Notes: generated from the letters alone by a model not told the origin. A stretch of DNA of 20,166 bases from Verrucomicrobiota bacterium (GCA_030832235.1 JAURJO010000094.1:1-20166), one strand, 5' to 3'. Shown: positions 8,174-15,937, counted from the first letter of the stretch. Made by a program: numbers and translations.

Positions 8174-9055
8174 ATGAGTTCCTGGATTTGCCCGTCACTC
8201 CGCGCGGCTGTCCTCGCCGTTGTCTCCGTCCCCCTTCTTGTCGGTTGCGCCGCCATGCTGCGCGATTCCCCCCGCCGCTCCGAGCGATCGAGCAGCGTCG
8301 TCGATTTCCTTTATCCGGGGCAGACCGAGCCGGTCGTGACCCCGGGTGTGCCGGTGCTGCGCTTGCCGTTGCGTGTTGGTGTCGCGTTTGTCCCCGCGGC
8401 CGCGTCCCGGGGTGTTCTTCCCTCCGGCGGCATCTCCGAGCAGCAGAAATCCCTGTTGCTGGGACGCGTCGCCAACGAGTTCAAGGGTCGGCAGTTCATC
8501 CAATCGATCGAGGTCATCCCGTCGACCTATCTGCGGCCGGGCGGGGGCTTCGGCAATTTGGACCAACTCCGCGGTCTTCTGTCCGTGGATATTGTGGTGC
8601 TGGTCTCCTTCGATCAGGTGCAATTCACGCAGGAGAACAAGCTGTCCCTCGCCTACTGGACCGTCGTCGGCGCCTACCTTTTCAAGGGCAACCGTAACGA
8701 CACTCACACGCTACTCGAGGCCGTCGTGTACGACATCCCCAGCCGCCGGCTCCTCTTCCGCGCGCCGGGGGTCAGCGAGGTGCGGGACACCTCGACGATG
8801 GTCGAGGTTCGAGAGCGGCTGCGCGCCGCGAGCCTCTCCGGGTTCGGACTCGCGACCGACGACCTGATCCGGAATCTCACCTCCGAGCTGACGGCCTTCC
8901 AGGAAAAGGTGAAGAATGCGGCGGCGGATTCGCCGGTGGCCCGGATCGAGCGGCGCCCGGGATATTCCGGTGGAGGCGCGGCCGGCTCCTGGTTCGCGGG
9001 AGGAGTTCTGGCGCTCCTGGGCCTCGCATTGTTCTGGCGGCGTCGGGCGGCTTGA
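8174..9055 (+). CDS. Rhombotarget lipoprotein with GlyGly-CTERM tail
   Basis: The 293-residue product begins with a lipoprotein signal: a hydrophobic stretch then the lipobox LLVGC with Cys25 as the acylated residue. The middle is a soluble domain (FLYPGQTEPVV, PLRVGVAFVP, VDIVVLVSFDQVQF) that I recognise as the rhombotarget lipoprotein family. The C-terminus is a sorting tail: GGGAAGSW at about 266-273, a hydrophobic helix (FAGGVLALLGLALF) and a basic end (WRRRAA). This GlyGly-CTERM signal is cleaved by rhombosortase, encoded next door. The product would be lipid-anchored at its N-terminus and released from the inner membrane at its C-terminus. The start at 8174 is the in-frame ATG that places the signal peptide at the N-terminus; the longer frame opens with TTG. 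No strong Shine-Dalgarno sequence is visible. Function beyond pairing with the protease is unknown. Confidence 0.85.
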   Translation: MSSWICPSLRAAVLAVVSVPLLVGCAAMLRDSPRRSERSSSVVDFLYPGQTEPVVTPGVPVLRLPLRVGVAFVPAAASRGVLPSGGISEQQKSLLLGRVANEFKGRQFIQSIEVIPSTYLRPGGGFGNLDQLRGLLSVDIVVLVSFDQVQFTQENKLSLAYWTVVGAYLFKGNRNDTHTLLEAVVYDIPSRRLLFRAPGVSEVRDTSTMVEVRERLRAASLSGFGLATDDLIRNLTSELTAFQEKVKNAAADSPVARIERRPGYSGGGAAGSWFAGGVLALLGLALFWRRRAA

Positions 9056-9636
9056 AGATCTCCCCGGTGCCTTGGGCCACCTTGTTAGTGGCGCTGGCGG
9101 CTGTGCTCTCACGTGCGGGTCCCGGTTGGGAGGATGGGCTCGTACTCGAGCGGGCGGTCGCGTCGGCGCAGGCGTGGCGGTTTTGGACCGGTCATCTGGT
9201 GCATGTATCCTCCGGCCACCTGGGGTGGAACATCGCCGTTTTCGGGGCCGCCGGCGGCTGGCTTGAGATGCTGGCGCCCCGCGCCGTGCGGCTGTACCTG
9301 CTTTGGGCGCCGCCGGTTATCGGCGCGGCGATTTTTGCCGTGGATCAGGAGATCGGCCGGTACGCCGGACTCTCGGGGATCGCGGCGGGTCTGGTGGTTG
9401 CCCTGGCGCTGACCCAGCTAACGCGGAGGGAGGAGTCGCGGCCGCTATGGGCGGCCGTGCTGGGCTTGGTGGCGGTCAAGATTCTCTACGAAACCATGAG
9501 TGGATCCGCGGTCCTAACCGAGGGATTCCGGCCGGTTCCGACTGCCCATATTGCGGGCGGCATCGCCGGATGTATCCTCTTCGGCTTCATCGCACGAAGG
9601 CGGCGTTCTCTGGCCGACCTCCCTCCAGTTGGGTGA
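9052..9636 (+). CDS. rrtA: Rhombosortase (rhomboid-family intramembrane serine protease)
   Basis: The 194-residue, mostly hydrophobic protein has rhomboid features: HLVHVSSGHLGWN in an early segment (the usual H...H...N loop), GLSG with catalytic Ser108, and His166 in a late helix (TAHIAGGIAG). The short six-helix form without extra domains and the preceding GlyGly-CTERM lipoprotein identify it as rhombosortase, which cleaves GlyGly-CTERM tails in the inner membrane. The likely start is TTG at 9052, whose last two bases are the first two of the upstream TGA stop (TTGA overlap), implying translational coupling. No upstream ATG exists in frame, though a nearby GTG cannot be excluded. The gene ends 98 bp before a convergent gene. 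Only one GlyGly-CTERM protein is seen here; other substrates should be elsewhere in the genome. Confidence 0.88.
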   Translation: MKISPVPWATLLVALAAVLSRAGPGWEDGLVLERAVASAQAWRFWTGHLVHVSSGHLGWNIAVFGAAGGWLEMLAPRAVRLYLLWAPPVIGAAIFAVDQEIGRYAGLSGIAAGLVVALALTQLTRREESRPLWAAVLGLVAVKILYETMSGSAVLTEGFRPVPTAHIAGGIAGCILFGFIARRRRSLADLPPVG

Positions 9637-9681
9637 TCCACCGGACCCTTGGGGTCGGTTTCACGCCGTGAACCGGTGGGG
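9637..9681. terminator. Nested inverted repeats between convergent genes
   Basis: CCACCGG (9638-9644) pairs with CCGGTGG (9673-9679), and within them TTCAC-GCC-GTGAA forms an inner hairpin. The structure starts at the rhombosortase stop and lies 54 bp from the 3' end of the opposing DUF1501 gene, where a bidirectional terminator would be expected. No T-tract follows on either strand, so efficiency is uncertain. Confidence 0.4.
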
Positions 9682-9734
9682 TCGCGGCCCTCGAATGCGC
9701 GTCAGGGCGGGTGAAGCCGCCGCGCGGTCAAACT

Positions 9735-11207
9735 TCAGGCGAGGATCTCGCGGACGACCTTTGCCTCCTCGACGCCGGTGAGGCGGACGTTGAGGCCCCG
9801 GAACTTCGTGGTGAAGCGCGCGTGGTCGATCCCGAGGCAGTGCAGGATGGTCGCGTGCAGGTCGCGCAGGTGCACCGGCTTCTCGGTGATGTTGTAACAG
9901 AAATCGTCGGTGGCGCCGTGGTCGACGCCGCCGCGCACGCCGCCGCCCGCGAGCCAGACGGTGAACGCGCGGCCGTGGTGGTCGCGGCCCATGCCGGGGT
10001 CCCCGAGCTTACCCTGACTGAAGACGGTGCGGCCGAACTCGGTGGCGAACACGACAAGCGTGTCTTCGAGCAGCCCACGCTGCTTCAGGTCCCTGAGTAG
10101 CGCAGTGGTCGGCTGGTCGACGTCACGGCACTGGTTGGGAAGCTGGCGCGTGATGGCGATGTGCTGGTCCCAGCCGCGGTGGAACAACTGCACGAAGCGG
10201 ACGTCGCGCTCGAGGAGCCGGCGGGCGAGGAGGCAGTTCGCGGCGTAGGTGCCGGGTTTGCGCACCTCGGGACCGTAAGCCTCGAGAGTGGAGGCCGGCT
10301 CGCGGCTGATGTCGGTGAGCTCCGGCACGGAGGCCTGCATGCGGAACGCCATCTCGTAGGCGTCGATGCGCGCGAGGGTTTCCGCGTCGCCGAGCTCGGC
10401 GGCGCGCCGGTGATTCAGCTCGGCGAGGTCATCGAGCAGCGCGCGGCGCTGGGCGCGGTCGACGCCCGGCGGGTTGTTGAGATAGAGGACGGGGTTGGCG
10501 CCGGCGCGCAGGCCCACTCCCTGGTGGGAGGCGGGCAGGAAGCCGCTGCCCCAGAGGCGGGAGAAGATCGGCTGGCCGGGATTTTTCCCGGTGCCCTGGG
10601 AGACCATCACGACGAACGCGGGCAGGTTCTCGTTTTCCGAACCGAGGCCGTAGCTCGCCCACGCGCCCATGCTCGCGTAGCCGGGCTGCTGGTTGCCCGT
10701 GTTCATGTAGGTGATGGCCGGGTCGTGGTTGATGGCCTCGGTGTGCAGGCTGCGGATGATGCAGAGATCGCCGGCGACGGTCTGGAGATTGGGGAGCAGG
10801 TCGCTGATCCACGTGCCTTGCGGGCCGCAGCGCTTGCCGGGGGAAAGCGGCGGCACGACCGGATAGGCGCTCTGGTTGCTCGTCATTCCGGTGAGCCGCT
10901 GGTCGCCCTTGACCGAGGCCGGTATCTCCCGGCCGGCGTGACGGTGGAGCATCGGCTTGTCGTCGAACAGATCCACGTGCGACAGCCCGCCGCTCTGGAA
11001 GAGGCAGAGCACGCGTTTCGCGCTCGGCTTGAAGTGGGGGAGCCCGGGGCGGCCTTTCGCGCCGCCGGCCACCCGCGCGGCGCGCGCGAGCGTGGAGGTG
11101 AGCAGCGTGCCGAGCGCGATGCCCCCTACGCCCCGCGCCGAACCGCCGAGAAATGTGCGGCGCGTCAAGTGGTGGAGACGGTCGCCGAGCGGGGCGGAGG
11201 GAATCAT
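9735..11207 (-). CDS. DUF1501 domain protein, Tat-exported
   Basis: The 490-residue product has a twin-arginine start (TRRTFLGGSARGVGGIALG), then the DUF1501 domain nearly throughout. Landmarks are KRVLCLFQSGGLSHVDLFD near residue 64, HTEAINHDPAITYMN, and the C-terminal VVFATEFGRTVFSQ, GRDHHGRAFTVWLAGGGVRGG and HATILHCLGID. DUF1501 proteins resemble the alkaline-phosphatase/sulfatase fold but have no established activity. They are numerous in Planctomycetes and Verrucomicrobia, usually next to a DUF1549/DUF1553 cytochrome, which is missing here. I chose ATG 11207 because the longer frame begins with TTG and adds an unrelated N-terminal extension before the Tat signal. It lies 90 bp after the DUF6807 gene on the same strand and may be co-transcribed with it. 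Confidence 0.88.
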   Translation of the reverse strand: MIPSAPLGDRLHHLTRRTFLGGSARGVGGIALGTLLTSTLARAARVAGGAKGRPGLPHFKPSAKRVLCLFQSGGLSHVDLFDDKPMLHRHAGREIPASVKGDQRLTGMTSNQSAYPVVPPLSPGKRCGPQGTWISDLLPNLQTVAGDLCIIRSLHTEAINHDPAITYMNTGNQQPGYASMGAWASYGLGSENENLPAFVVMVSQGTGKNPGQPIFSRLWGSGFLPASHQGVGLRAGANPVLYLNNPPGVDRAQRRALLDDLAELNHRRAAELGDAETLARIDAYEMAFRMQASVPELTDISREPASTLEAYGPEVRKPGTYAANCLLARRLLERDVRFVQLFHRGWDQHIAITRQLPNQCRDVDQPTTALLRDLKQRGLLEDTLVVFATEFGRTVFSQGKLGDPGMGRDHHGRAFTVWLAGGGVRGGVDHGATDDFCYNITEKPVHLRDLHATILHCLGIDHARFTTKFRGLNVRLTGVEEAKVVREILA

Positions 11208-11297
11208 GGCGGTGCGCGGGGTGAGAGGAAACTCAGGCGCGGCCTCGCCCGGTTTCAACGCAAACGCGGTGGATGACGAAGGCGGAGGACCGCCGGG

Positions 11298-12335
11298 TCA
11301 CTTCTTTTCCTTCGCGTACCGCTCGTAGGCGGCCGCGACGCCGCCGGACTTCTCGTCGCCGGCGTGGAGGTAGAAGCGGTGGCGCAGGACGAGCTTTTCG
11401 CCCTTCTTCAAGGTGTGCGGCCCGTTGGGGTCGGCCTTGTCGAGCGTGCCGAAGCAATTGGCCGTGAGGAGCCCGTAGGTGCGCGCGTGCCAGCTCGTGG
11501 GATGGCGGAAGCTCGAGGGGTGATTGAACAGGGCGACGCCGACGAGTTCGCCGTCAACCTTGCCGGAGTAATCCGCCCAGGTGCCGCGCGTGCCCCACGC
11601 CGCCGCGCCTTCCTTGCCGTTGCTGATCACGAGCCGGCCGCCCTGCTTCGTGTCGACCGCCATGGACGTGGGCACGCGGATGTTCACGCCGGCGTCCTTC
11701 GCGTCGCCGAAAACCGCGTCGCCCTCGGAAGCGATGAACTCCTGGTCCCAGTCGATCAGGCGCGCGCCGGCCTCGGCGCGGAACGTGAGACGGCGGATTT
11801 CCGTGAGGTACTTTTTCCCCTGCGCGTCGAGGTAGTCGTTTTCCGAAACGATCACGGCGCGATCCGGTCCGGACGTGACCTCGCGGAACGCACGGTGACG
11901 GACGGAGCCAAGGTGGGGCAGGGCCTTGGCGAGGGCGGTCTTCTGTTTCGCGCTGAGTTGGTCGTCCGGGAGCCCGTTGGTGGAGGTGCCACGCTCGGTC
12001 CACGAGTTGACGCCATTGATGTTCTCGTGGCCGAACCAGATACCGCGGTGATGGTAGTGATCGAACTGCTCACCCTCGACCTTCTTCATGGGATAGGCGC
12101 GGGTCATCGCCTTGCCCGTGGGTCCGAAAACGGGGAAAAGATAGGCCTTGTTGGCCTCCCCGATCACGTATTCGGCGAACGGCTTGCCGTCGTGGGAGAT
12201 CTTCACCCCGGCGGCCGACTTCTCGGCGGTGAAACCAGGTGCTGCCGCGACGCGGGCGGCTGCGACGAGGGCGAGCGCGGCGAACGAAAGCGCGAGACGG
12301 CGGCCAAGGCTGCGGGTGGTGAGCGTGATCATCAT
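11298..12335 (-). CDS. DUF6807 (PmoA-family) secreted protein
   Basis: The 345-residue product has a signal peptide (SLGRRLALSFAALALVAAA, cleavage near AAA-PGF) and a single domain with YVIGEANKAYLFPVFGPTG, DHYHHRGIWFGHENINGVN and the C-terminal HPTSWHARTYGLLTANCFG. This is the family called PmoA in PF14100, now DUF6807; the methane-oxygenase name is misleading and no such activity is implied. These proteins are common in Bacteroidetes, Planctomycetes and Verrucomicrobia near sugar dehydrogenases and glycan genes; their biochemical role is not settled. Two adjacent ATG codons (12335 and 12332) can start it; the longer GTG-initiated frame passes through the repeat region and lacks a signal peptide at its front, so I reject it. 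It precedes the DUF1501 gene. Confidence 0.85.
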   Translation of the reverse strand: MMITLTTRSLGRRLALSFAALALVAAARVAAAPGFTAEKSAAGVKISHDGKPFAEYVIGEANKAYLFPVFGPTGKAMTRAYPMKKVEGEQFDHYHHRGIWFGHENINGVNSWTERGTSTNGLPDDQLSAKQKTALAKALPHLGSVRHRAFREVTSGPDRAVIVSENDYLDAQGKKYLTEIRRLTFRAEAGARLIDWDQEFIASEGDAVFGDAKDAGVNIRVPTSMAVDTKQGGRLVISNGKEGAAAWGTRGTWADYSGKVDGELVGVALFNHPSSFRHPTSWHARTYGLLTANCFGTLDKADPNGPHTLKKGEKLVLRHRFYLHAGDEKSGGVAAAYERYAKEKK

Positions 12336-12536
12336 GGGGGAGGATTGCGGGGGATACGAAGGAGGGAGGCCGAAAACCTGCCGAGACGCGGCGCTGGGAT
12401 GCGAGGCAATTGTGATACCGCGCCGGCTGCGTCCTCCTCTCGGCACCGCGTGGGGACGAATGCAGAACCGAGGATCCCTTTGCCTTGCGCGGGCCAACCA
12501 CGGATTACGGGTGGGAATGAAGTCGTGGGCGGGAAC

Positions 12537-12562
12537 CACGAAGGGACACGAATCGACACGAA
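12537..12562. repeat. CACGAA repeated three times at 10-bp period
   Basis: CACGAA occurs at 12537, 12547 and 12557, exactly 10 bp apart, separated by GGGA and TCGA. Similar CACGAA/ACACGAAT strings are, from memory, common interspersed repeats in verrucomicrobial genomes. It sits 20 bp before hairpin repeat copy 2, and the two may be one composite element. Confidence 0.55.
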
Positions 12563-12581
12563 AGATCTCGCCCGGGTGTAG

Positions 12582-12602
12582 CCGCGGCCGCCCGCCGCGG
12601 AT
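12582..12602. repeat. Interspersed hairpin repeat, copy 2 (best-paired copy)
   Basis: CCGCGGC (12582-12588) and GCCGCGG (12594-12600) form a perfect 7-bp stem around CGCCC. The 20 bases 12583-12602 are identical to 2395-2414. It lies about 80 bp beyond the stop of the minus-strand glycosyltransferase gene, the same relation to a 3' end as copy 1. Confidence 0.65.
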
Positions 12603-12680
12603 ATAACGTGATCCCGAGGCCGAGTTCCTGAATTTCGCTGCGCGAAGGTGAATCCCCAGAGTGCTTACGCGAGCGTCCGC

Positions 12681-14546
12681 CTACCTGGGCCAGGAGATCC
12701 GGATCAGTTGCAACTTGCCGCCGTCCGCCATCGTTCCCGGGCCTCCGCGCCGAAGGCCGGGCGCGCCGGGACCGGCGGGGCCTCCGCCCGGTGCCATCAT
12801 CGGACCGCCTCTCGGCCCCATCGGGCCGCCGCCCCCGCCGCCGGGCCCCATCAAGCCTGGGCTATCCACTTCGGCGATGATCCGGTAGTCGAAGCCGGGC
12901 GGCAGCATCTCGTCGGCGACCTCAAGCGAGCGCACGAGCCAGAAAACCGGTTGGTCCCCCGCCCACGCGCGCAGGTCGGTCCACGCCCGGGAGCGGCGCG
13001 CCGCGGGGTCGAGCCCGGCGTAGCGATCGCGTTGCGCGGGATTCTTGTCGCGTTGCATCGGATTCGGGCCGCCCTCCGCGAACGGGCCGTCGGGTCCTCC
13101 GGGACCGCGTGGCCCGGGAAGGTTTCCGGCGCCCGGACGGTTCGCCGCGCGTCCCGCCGGCTGACCGCGGGCGGCCGGCGCAATCCCTCCGCCGGGTCCG
13201 CCCGCGGCCGGACCGAAGCCGCCGACGAGGCTCTCCTCGGCCAGCTTCCAGCGACCGGTCGCGTCGAGGCTCTCGGCGAGTTGGCGCTCGACCACGAGCA
13301 CGCTGCCGGCGGGCGTGTGTTTTTCCGCGACCTCGCGCACGCGCGCCGCGGCGGAGAGTGTGGTTTTGCTCGCGGAGAGGACCACCGCCGATCCGACGAG
13401 AGCGGTCGCGATCTGGATCACGGCGAACGCGATCACGGCCGCGACCCCGGCGGCGCGCTGGTGGTGGGCGATGCGACCGAGGAACCAGGCGGCGGCGACC
13501 GCGAGCGGCGGAAACACCGGGATGAGGAAACGCAGATTGCCGGCCGCCCCGCCCGGCCCGCCTCCGCCGAAGTAGTACGCCATGTAGAGCAGCACGAGCG
13601 GCGCAGTGATGCCGGCGAGTAGCACGCCGGTGACGCGACGGCGGTCGTCGACACACAGTGCGGCGAGACCGGCGGCGCCGAACGCGAACGCGAGCCCCAG
13701 GCCCTGGCCGCCGAGCACCTGCAGGTAGGGCACCGCGTGGCCGAGGAAGTAGCGCCACCCGAATCCGGTCTGCTCGCCGGTGAGCGCGTATCCGGTCTTC
13801 CAGAACGCGCCGTAGGCGGAGGCGTTGTGGACGCACAGCGCCAAGATCGGCACCAGCGCGCCGGCGGCGGCCGGCCAAGCGCGCCACCACGGGCGGAACC
13901 GCCACACCAGCCAGCCCGCGGTCGCGACCCCCGCCAGCGCCTCGGGGTAGCGAATCGTCGGCACGATCCCGAGGAGCAGGCCGGCGGCGATGCCGGTGCC
14001 GGTGCGCCGGGTTTCGTTGAAACGAAGCAGCAGGAGAATTCCCGCCGTGAGGAAGAACGCCGCCGCGACATGCGCGTCGGCGTCGAGCGCGTGCTGGTTG
14101 GCGACGGGGACGAGCGCCACGATCGCGGCGGCGAGCAGCGCATGGCCGGCCGTGGTGAGCCGACGGGCGAGGAAAAAGGTCAGCAGCACGGTCGCGCTCG
14201 CGAGGAGTGGATTGATCCAGAGTGCGGCGGAAAGGCCGCCGGCCTTCCACGCTGCCGCGAAAAGTAGCGGGAGGCCGGCCGGGTAGCGGCTGTGGTAGAC
14301 GCCGGACTCCGTCCGCAGCCAATGCATGCCGAGGTAGTGGGCCGGGGATGCGGCGGCGAACCCCGTGCGGCCTTCCTCCGCGATGAGCCGCGCCTGCACC
14401 ACGTAGCCGTTGGCGTCGGGGCTCATGATCGCGGGCGCGTGGTGCCAGCCGAGCCAAAGCAGGTGGGCGAAGGCGAGCGCGACGGCGGCGTGGAACGGCC
14501 AGCGCGGGTCGGGTGGCCGCGGGGTGAAGCGGGATGGGCGGCTCAT
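12681..14546 (-). CDS. Polytopic membrane glycosyltransferase (GT-C/ArnT-PMT-like) with Gly/Pro-rich insertions
   Basis: The 621-residue product begins with a membrane helix (FHAAVALAFAHLLWLGW), then a periplasmic loop with SPDANGYVVQARLIAEEG, the acidic/tyrosine loop typical of GT-C enzymes that use polyprenyl-phosphate sugars. About ten further hydrophobic helices follow to residue about 415. The C-terminal soluble part (AGSVLVVERQLAESLD, QPVFWLVRSLEVADEM, ending KLQLIRISWPR) is split by two low-complexity stretches at about 442-516 and 564-606, rich in Gly, Pro and Met. Acceptor and donor are not predictable. I chose ATG 14546; the longer frame begins with GTG seven codons upstream. The upstream pfp gene ends in a terminator, so this gene probably has its own promoter in the 14547-14624 gap, though none is obvious. 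Confidence 0.75.
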   Translation of the reverse strand: MSRPSRFTPRPPDPRWPFHAAVALAFAHLLWLGWHHAPAIMSPDANGYVVQARLIAEEGRTGFAAASPAHYLGMHWLRTESGVYHSRYPAGLPLLFAAAWKAGGLSAALWINPLLASATVLLTFFLARRLTTAGHALLAAAIVALVPVANQHALDADAHVAAAFFLTAGILLLLRFNETRRTGTGIAAGLLLGIVPTIRYPEALAGVATAGWLVWRFRPWWRAWPAAAGALVPILALCVHNASAYGAFWKTGYALTGEQTGFGWRYFLGHAVPYLQVLGGQGLGLAFAFGAAGLAALCVDDRRRVTGVLLAGITAPLVLLYMAYYFGGGGPGGAAGNLRFLIPVFPPLAVAAAWFLGRIAHHQRAAGVAAVIAFAVIQIATALVGSAVVLSASKTTLSAAARVREVAEKHTPAGSVLVVERQLAESLDATGRWKLAEESLVGGFGPAAGGPGGGIAPAARGQPAGRAANRPGAGNLPGPRGPGGPDGPFAEGGPNPMQRDKNPAQRDRYAGLDPAARRSRAWTDLRAWAGDQPVFWLVRSLEVADEMLPPGFDYRIIAEVDSPGLMGPGGGGGGPMGPRGGPMMAPGGGPAGPGAPGLRRGGPGTMADGGKLQLIRISWPR

Positions 14547-14624
14547 CGGGGCGAAAAGACGCAACACCCGCGCGGAAAGTTAAGGCAAGCCCGCGCCTTG
14601 CCCTGTGCGCGTTTCCGGACTCGG

Positions 14625-14655
14625 AAAACAAAAAGGGCGCCTCGCGGGCGCCCTT
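14625..14655 (-). terminator. Intrinsic terminator of the phosphofructokinase gene
   Basis: Read on the minus strand, AAGGGCGCC, a 5-nt loop and GGCGCCCTT form a perfect 9-bp stem, followed directly by TTTTGTTTT-type sequence (complement of 14625-14634). The hairpin begins 25 bp after the stop codon of pfp. This is the clearest terminator in the window. Confidence 0.9.
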
Positions 14656-14680
14656 GGGAAAACGCGAGCCGGATTCCGGC

Positions 14681-15937
14681 TCAGACCTCGTAAGCGGGGA
14701 GCGACTTGTCGACCCGCACCTTCTCGAGGCGGGCGAACACCGGCACCCCGGCGTCGTGCGGCACCGCGACTTCGCCTTGGATGAGCGGCTGGGCGTAGCG
14801 CAGGAACTGGAAGTTCATGCTCACTCCGTCCTCGTTGATCCACTCGCGGGGCAGCTTCTTCACCGAGTTCGCGACGTCGGCCAAGGGGGCGAGACCGGTC
14901 TCAGTCGTGTACTGCTCGCCGTCGCCGCGCAGCAGCGTGACCATCTTGTCGGTCTCGCCGTTGATGGCGGCCTCCACGGCGGCCTGGCCGGCACGGAAAG
15001 CCTCGTCGACATCGGTCTTCGAACCGGCGTGGGACGCGCAGCGCTGCATGATGCCGGGCTTGGCGACGCGCACCTTCACTCCGGGGAGGTTGGTGCCAAG
15101 GATCTCGGCGAGGGCGTCACCGGCGCCACCCAACTGGGCGTGGCCGAAGGCGTCGGTCTGCGCGTTGGCGGCAAGATAGTTGCCGTCCGTGTCGACGAGC
15201 CCTTCGGCGACGACGATCAGGCAGTACTTCTCGCGCTTCAGCACGCGGCGCACTTCCTCGAGAACCTTCTCCTGGTTGAAGGCGACCTCGGGCAGAAGAA
15301 TGAGGTGGGGCGGATCGTGCGGCTGGTCGCGGCGTTTCGCGAGGGCGGCACCCGCGGCGATCCAGCCGGCGCTGCGGCCCATGACCTCGATGATGGAGAC
15401 GAGGTCACCCTGGCCCATGGCCTCGTTGTCGCAGGCGAGCTCGCGCACCGTGGTGGCGATGTACTTGACGGTGCTCGCGTAGCCCGGGGTGTGGTCCGTG
15501 ATGGGCAGATCGTTGTCGATCGTCTTCGGCACGCCGATCACGCGCAGCTCGTAGCCCTGGGCCTGCGCGAGCTTGGAGATCTTGTCGGCGGTGTCCTGGG
15601 AATCGTTGCCCCCGATGTAGAAGAAATAGCGGATGTTGTGGGCCTTGAAGACCTCCAGCACGCGCTCGAAGTCCTGCTGCTTCTTGAGCTTGTAGCGGCA
15701 GGTGCCGAGGGCGGCGCCCGGGGTGTGCTTGAGCGCGCGGATCTGCTGCTGGGACTCGGACGCGAGGTCGATCAGGTCCTCCTGGAGGATGCCGAGCACC
15801 CCGTTCAGCGAGCCGTAGATCTCCTCGATGCACTCGTGGTTAAGGGCCTCGTTGATGATGCCCGCGACGCTGGCGTTGATGACGGAGGTCGGGCCGCCGG
15901 ACTGGCCAACCAAGACGTTTCCTACGAGTTCAGCCAT
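14681..15937 (-). CDS. pfp: Pyrophosphate-dependent 6-phosphofructokinase
   Basis: The 418-residue product phosphorylates fructose 6-phosphate to the 1,6-bisphosphate (reversibly when PPi is donor) in the cytoplasm. GNVLVGQSGGPTSVINAS opens the phosphate-donor site. GGNDS at 109-113 has Asp112 where ATP enzymes have Gly, and PKTIDND at 137-143 has Lys138 where ATP enzymes have Gly; both changes are the accepted marks of PPi use. Asp141 is the catalytic base equivalent. MGRSAGW and PEVAFN further match the family. The length fits the bacterial group of about 400 residues. I chose ATG 15937 since the longer frame adds 32 residues before the conserved N-terminus. The gene stands alone, with an intrinsic terminator downstream and a divergent gene upstream. 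Confidence 0.95.
   Translation of the reverse strand: MAELVGNVLVGQSGGPTSVINASVAGIINEALNHECIEEIYGSLNGVLGILQEDLIDLASESQQQIRALKHTPGAALGTCRYKLKKQQDFERVLEVFKAHNIRYFFYIGGNDSQDTADKISKLAQAQGYELRVIGVPKTIDNDLPITDHTPGYASTVKYIATTVRELACDNEAMGQGDLVSIIEVMGRSAGWIAAGAALAKRRDQPHDPPHLILLPEVAFNQEKVLEEVRRVLKREKYCLIVVAEGLVDTDGNYLAANAQTDAFGHAQLGGAGDALAEILGTNLPGVKVRVAKPGIMQRCASHAGSKTDVDEAFRAGQAAVEAAINGETDKMVTLLRGDGEQYTTETGLAPLADVANSVKKLPREWINEDGVSMNFQFLRYAQPLIQGEVAVPHDAGVPVFARLEKVRVDKSLPAYEV

Larger units (their letters stand above)
12336..12680. other. Intergenic gap with short-period repeat and hairpin repeat
   Basis: This 345-bp gap lies between the 5' end of the DUF6807 gene and the 3' end of the glycosyltransferase gene, both minus strand. 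It contains the CACGAA triplet array (12537-12562), hairpin repeat copy 2 (12582-12602) and a small TTCGC-TGC-GCGAA hairpin (12634-12646). The DUF6807 promoter should be within its first 150 bp but no clear boxes were found. No credible ORF was seen. Confidence 0.6.

Noticed and set aside
11298..12335. Methane monooxygenase subunit as suggested by the family name PmoA
   Set aside because: The name is a historical mislabel of this domain family; the protein is a soluble secreted DUF6807 protein without the membrane helices of particulate methane monooxygenase.
12537..12562. Minimal CRISPR array
   Set aside because: The CACGAA units are 6 bp with 4-bp spacers; no 25-40 bp repeats, variable spacers or cas genes are present.
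14584..14602. GGCAAG ... CTTGCC hairpin between the pfp terminator and the glycosyltransferase start
   Set aside because: Only a 6-bp stem with no T-tract; the neighbouring terminator at 14625-14655 explains transcript ending.
12922..14631. 569-codon minus-strand frame overlapping the glycosyltransferase
   Set aside because: Arg/Pro-rich out-of-frame shadow of the membrane protein, with no hydrophobic helices.
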